A DNA stretch of 18,643 bases from an uncultured Ruminococcus sp. (GTDB taxonomy: Bacteria; Bacillota; Clostridia; Oscillospirales; Ruminococcaceae). The notes under the pieces are model-generated. The model did not search any database and had not been told where the DNA came from. It saw only the letters and a program-made list of their open reading frames with translations. Positions 16,046 through 18,643 of the stretch are shown in pieces; positions within the stretch are counted from its first letter, which is position 1; every line of letters begins with the position of its first letter. Location of the stretch: the NCBI GenBank assembly GCA_937901485.1, contig CALGTT010000272.1:1-18643 (forward strand). Direction: 5' to 3'. Made by a program: the position numbers and the translations under genes.

Positions 16046-17043
16046 TGCGCAGTCCGGAGAGCCGTGTGCAGCTTCTGCTGCATCTGCTGCTGACGCTTGC
16101 TGTTTTCATCGGCTGCCTGTTCCTGAGCATTCCGGCAGCATTCCTCCTGCTCGGCTTTTCACTCGCGCTGCTCGGCATCACGATCCTGTTCCACCGCAGA
16201 CGTGCACAGTCACTGACAAAGCTCTGTGACGAGATCAACGAGATCCTGCGCGGCGCGGAGCACATCACATTCAACACCTTTCAGGAGGGGGAGCTGAGCA
16301 TCCTGACCTCGGAGATCCAGAAAATGACCATTCGCCTGCGCGAACAAAATACGGCTCTGCATCAGGAGCATGAGTATCTTAAGGAAGCGATGGAGGACAT
16401 TTCCCATCAGCTGCGCACACCGCTGACCTCCATCAATCTGATCCTCGGCATGATGCGTGAGCCGGAGCTTGGACGCAGACAGCGCATGGAGTATTTGCAG
16501 GAATTGTACGGTCTGGTGTCGCGGATGCAGTGGCAGATCGAAACACTGCTCAATCTCTCCCGTCTGGAGGCAGGGGCAGTGCAGTTCCGGCAGGAGCAGG
16601 TCTTCTGCCGTGAGCTGATCCATGCCGCGCTTGAACCGATCGCGGTCGCCATTGAGCTGAAGGGCATTGAGGTGGACATCCGGCTGGACGGCACGCCGGA
16701 ATTCACAGGGGACATGCAGTACTGCACAGAGGCTCTGAGCAATCTCCTGAAAAACTGCATGGAGCACACACCGGAGGGCGGACGCATCACCATTGCCGCG
16801 CAGGAAAACACGATCTACACGGGTATCGTCATCACGGACACGGGCAGCGGCATCCGGCAGGAGGATCTGCCCCATATCTTCGAACGCTTCTACCGTTCCT
16901 CGGAATTTGCCAAAAACGGCTACGGCATCGGGCTTGCCTTTGCGCGAAAGGTCATTACCTCGCAGAACGGCAGCTTACAGGTGCGCAATGCCGCAAAGGG
17001 CGGCGCGGAATTCGACCTGCGGATCTATAAGACGGTGGTGTAA
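16042..17043 (+). CDS. Small sensor histidine kinase, intramembrane-sensing type
   Basis: The product has 333 residues. Two membrane helices (~9-28 and ~31-50) are separated by almost no outside loop, the layout of BceS-like intramembrane-sensing kinases, which usually read the state of a partner ABC transporter. After a ~70-residue linker come the H-box with His122 (EDISHQLRTPLTS), the N-box with Asn238 (SNLLKNCMEHTPEGG), G1 DTGSG (266-270), the F-box ERFYR (281-285) and G2 GYGIGL (293-298). It should phosphorylate the regulator just upstream, with which it overlaps by ATGA. The neighbouring ABC transporter is the natural sensing partner. Its permease is not a standard BceB, so the analogy is partial. 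Confidence 0.95.
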   Translation: MMRSPESRVQLLLHLLLTLAVFIGCLFLSIPAAFLLLGFSLALLGITILFHRRRAQSLTKLCDEINEILRGAEHITFNTFQEGELSILTSEIQKMTIRLREQNTALHQEHEYLKEAMEDISHQLRTPLTSINLILGMMREPELGRRQRMEYLQELYGLVSRMQWQIETLLNLSRLEAGAVQFRQEQVFCRELIHAALEPIAVAIELKGIEVDIRLDGTPEFTGDMQYCTEALSNLLKNCMEHTPEGGRITIAAQENTIYTGIVITDTGSGIRQEDLPHIFERFYRSSEFAKNGYGIGLAFARKVITSQNGSLQVRNAAKGGAEFDLRIYKTVV

Positions 17044-17141
17044 TACTCATTCCTATACGTCGTCTGCGACAGCTTTGAAAAGCGGGACTCGGGGGCGCAG
17101 GCTCACAGCCCCTGTCCCCTCTGCTTTACTCCGTTCAGCAT

Positions 17142-17221
17142 CTCCCCGCCCCGCGGGGAGTCACCCGCATATCCCTCCCCCGCATTGCGGGGGAGGTGCC
17201 GCCGAACGGCGGCGGAGGGGG
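17142..17221. repeat. GC-rich multi-hairpin intergenic element
   Basis: Three stem-loops follow one another: CTCCCCGC/GCGGGGAG (17142-17160, 8 bp), CCTCCCCCGC/GCGGGGGAGG (17174-17196, a perfect 10-bp stem with an ATT loop) and GCCGCC/GGCGGC (17198-17213). CCCTCCCCC at 17173-17181 can also pair with the final GGAGGGGG. An imperfect stem precedes them at ~17090-17120. It lies in the 367-nt gap between the histidine kinase and pyruvate kinase, where I see no gene. The T-rich sequence after 17226 could make it a terminator. The composition suggests a dispersed Oscillospiraceae-type repeat, but that is from memory and needs a genome search. Confidence 0.6.
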
Positions 17222-17289
17222 CAGCTCTTGTTTTCTATTCAAATTAAGTAACATTATCAAGTTTTAGTTTTTACAGACTAATAGTGTAA

Positions 17290-17334
17290 AAATTTGACAT
17301 AGATTTAACAATTTAGCTATTGCAAATTTGACAT
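17290..17334 (+). repeat. 11-bp direct repeat at the pyruvate kinase promoter
   Basis: AAATTTGACAT occurs at 17290-17300 and again at 17324-17334, with starts 34 nt apart. The second copy contains the -35 box. The first copy has only a poor -10 match downstream, so it may be a regulatory site or a decayed second promoter. Confidence 0.5.
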
Positions 17335-17355
17335 TGATCCGCTACAATATATAAT
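17328..17355 (+). promoter_or_regulatory. Strong sigma-A promoter of pyruvate kinase
   Basis: A consensus TTGACA (17328-17333), a 16-nt spacer and a consensus TATAAT (17350-17355) lie in AT-rich sequence about 55 nt before the start codon. Both boxes are perfect, as expected for a highly expressed glycolytic gene. Confidence 0.85.
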
Positions 17356-17410
17356 GGCGGGGATTTCGGTTTTCCGCTGTAAAATGCTACACTGAAACGG
17401 AGTGTTGATG

Positions 17411-18643
17411 ATGAGAAAAACAAAAATCGTATGTACCATCGGACCTGCAACGGATGACGAAAACATCCTGCGCGAAATGATGCTTGCCGGCATGAACGTC
17501 GCAAGATTCAATTTTTCCCACGGTGACTATGCAACGCACGAAAAACGATTCAATGAAGTCGTGAAGCTGCGCACAGAGCTGGGACTGCCGATCGCGACCA
17601 TGCTGGACACCAGAGGTCCTGAGGTACGTCTGCGCAAGTTTGTGGACAACAAGCCCGTGGAGATCTTTGACGGCGACCTGTACACGCTGACCACAGCGGA
17701 TGTCCCCTGCACCAACGAAGTGGGCAGTATTACATTTGCAAAGCTCCCGCAGGATGTGACCATCGGCACTCGTATTCTGATCAATGATGGTCTGATCGAG
17801 CTTCTCGTAGAGAAGATCGCCAAGACCGATATCATCTGCCGCGTCATTCACGGCGGCATTCTTTCCAACAACAAGAGCATCAACGTACCCGGTGTACAGC
17901 TGTCCATGCCGTATCTGAGCGACGCGGACATGAGCGATCTGGAATTCGGCGCGAAGATGGGCTATGATTTCATCGCGGCAAGCTTTGTCCGTTCCTCCGC
18001 GGATATCAACTATCTGCGCAAATTCACACAGAGCCTCGGCTGGTTCAACGTGCGCATCATCGCAAAGATCGAGAATCTGGAGGGCGTGCAGAACATTGAT
18101 GAGATCCTTGAGGTCGCTGACGGCATCATGGTAGCACGCGGCGACATGGGCGTAGAGATCCCGTTTGAGCAGATCCCGGCGATCCAGAAGGAACTGATCT
18201 CGAAGGGCTACAATGCAGGCAAGCAGGTCATCACAGCAACACAGATGCTCGAATCCATGATCAACAATCCCCGTCCGACGCGTGCGGAGATCACAGACGT
18301 TGCCAATGCGATCTATGACGGCACGAGCGCGATCATGCTTTCGGGTGAAACCGCAGCGGGTAAGCACCCCGTTCTGACGGTCAAGACGATGTCCAAGATC
18401 GCAGAAGAGGCGGAACGCAACATCAATTACGAGGAGCAGTTCCGTACGTATAAATTCAAAATCCAGAATGCTTCCGACGCGATTTCTCATGCAACCTGCG
18501 GAATGGCGATTGATATAAATGCAAGGGCAATTGTTGTTTCATCTATGAGTGGTATTACCGTGAGAATGGTATCGAGATTCAGAGCACCAATGGATATTAT
18601 AGGAATGACAACAAATAAAAGAGCCTGGTATCAGTTATCTCTT
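17411..18643 (+). CDS. pyk: Pyruvate kinase (partial, C-terminus off the right edge)
   Basis: The enzyme converts phosphoenolpyruvate and ADP to pyruvate and ATP, the last step of glycolysis, in the cytoplasm. The 411 visible residues cover the catalytic barrel and the start of the C-terminal domain; the family has about 470-590. Motifs are KTKIVCTIGPA (3-13), MNVARFNFSHG (28-38), LDTRGPEVR (65-73), the catalytic lysine segment AKIENLEG (218-225, Lys219), VARGDMGVE (241-249) and TATQMLESM (275-283). GGAG at 17399-17402 is 8 nt from the ATG at 17411 and only 5 nt from an in-frame ATG at 17408, so the second is preferred. From about 18509 codon use becomes AT-rich (ATA, AGA, TTA; about 36% GC against about 52% upstream), although the protein stays in family. 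Whether a C-terminal PEP-utiliser domain follows is not visible. Confidence 0.96.
   Translation, partial: MRKTKIVCTIGPATDDENILREMMLAGMNVARFNFSHGDYATHEKRFNEVVKLRTELGLPIATMLDTRGPEVRLRKFVDNKPVEIFDGDLYTLTTADVPCTNEVGSITFAKLPQDVTIGTRILINDGLIELLVEKIAKTDIICRVIHGGILSNNKSINVPGVQLSMPYLSDADMSDLEFGAKMGYDFIAASFVRSSADINYLRKFTQSLGWFNVRIIAKIENLEGVQNIDEILEVADGIMVARGDMGVEIPFEQIPAIQKELISKGYNAGKQVITATQMLESMINNPRPTRAEITDVANAIYDGTSAIMLSGETAAGKHPVLTVKTMSKIAEEAERNINYEEQFRTYKFKIQNASDAISHATCGMAIDINARAIVVSSMSGITVRMVSRFRAPMDIIGMTTNKRAWYQLSL

Noticed and set aside
17142..17221. CRISPR array
   Set aside because: The repeats are inverted hairpins of differing sequence, with no regular direct repeats or spacers.

Overview
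The window looks like chromosomal DNA from a Gram-positive anaerobe of the Bacillota, most likely an Oscillospiraceae/Ruminococcus-like gut bacterium. The reasons are strong AGGAGG ribosome binding sites, bacillary-type promoters, an NrdG-like radical SAM protein, an ABC-transporter/two-component pair of Firmicutes type, and a moderately high GC content (about 52-58% by eye). The genus is an inference. I see no tRNA, rRNA, CRISPR array, transposase or phage gene.

Region 1 (1-8240, minus strand) is one tightly packed operon read leftwards from a clear promoter at 8236-8208. The order is: a five-helix membrane protein with a PLDc_N-like segment; a short DnaK-like ATPase; a second Hsp70-type ATPase whose first ~155 residues resemble a protein-kinase C-lobe fragment; an NrdG-like radical SAM/4Fe-4S protein; an unrecognised two-domain protein; a large coiled-coil protein; and a membrane-anchored coiled-coil protein that runs off the left edge. 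Gaps are 5-12 nt or an overlap. No DnaJ, GrpE or NrdD lies nearby, so this is not the standard chaperone or ribonucleotide-reductase set. It is my main candidate for an undescribed multi-component system.

Region 2 (8241-12206, plus strand) is a divergent three-gene unit with two ATGA overlaps: an ECF-type sigma factor, a single-pass membrane protein that is probably its anti-sigma factor, and an 801-residue lipoprotein joining a beta-propeller-like N-terminal half to a family-1 solute-binding-protein half. A perfect hairpin at 12128-12153 ends it.

Region 3 (12207-17043) holds a LolD/MacB-type ABC ATPase and an 8-helix FtsX-type permease on the minus strand, divergent from an OmpR-family response regulator and a small histidine kinase with almost no extracellular loop. 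Both promoters can be seen between them. A TTACA-N4-TGTCA dyad resembling BceR-type boxes lies upstream of the ABC promoter. This suggests the two-component system switches on the exporter in response to an envelope-active compound.

Region 4 (17044-18643) starts with a GC-rich hairpin cluster that looks like a dispersed repeat. An AT-rich stretch with a strong promoter follows, then pyruvate kinase (plus strand), cut by the right edge. Base and codon use in the kinase gene turns sharply AT-rich over its last ~135 nt, although the protein still reads as pyruvate kinase.
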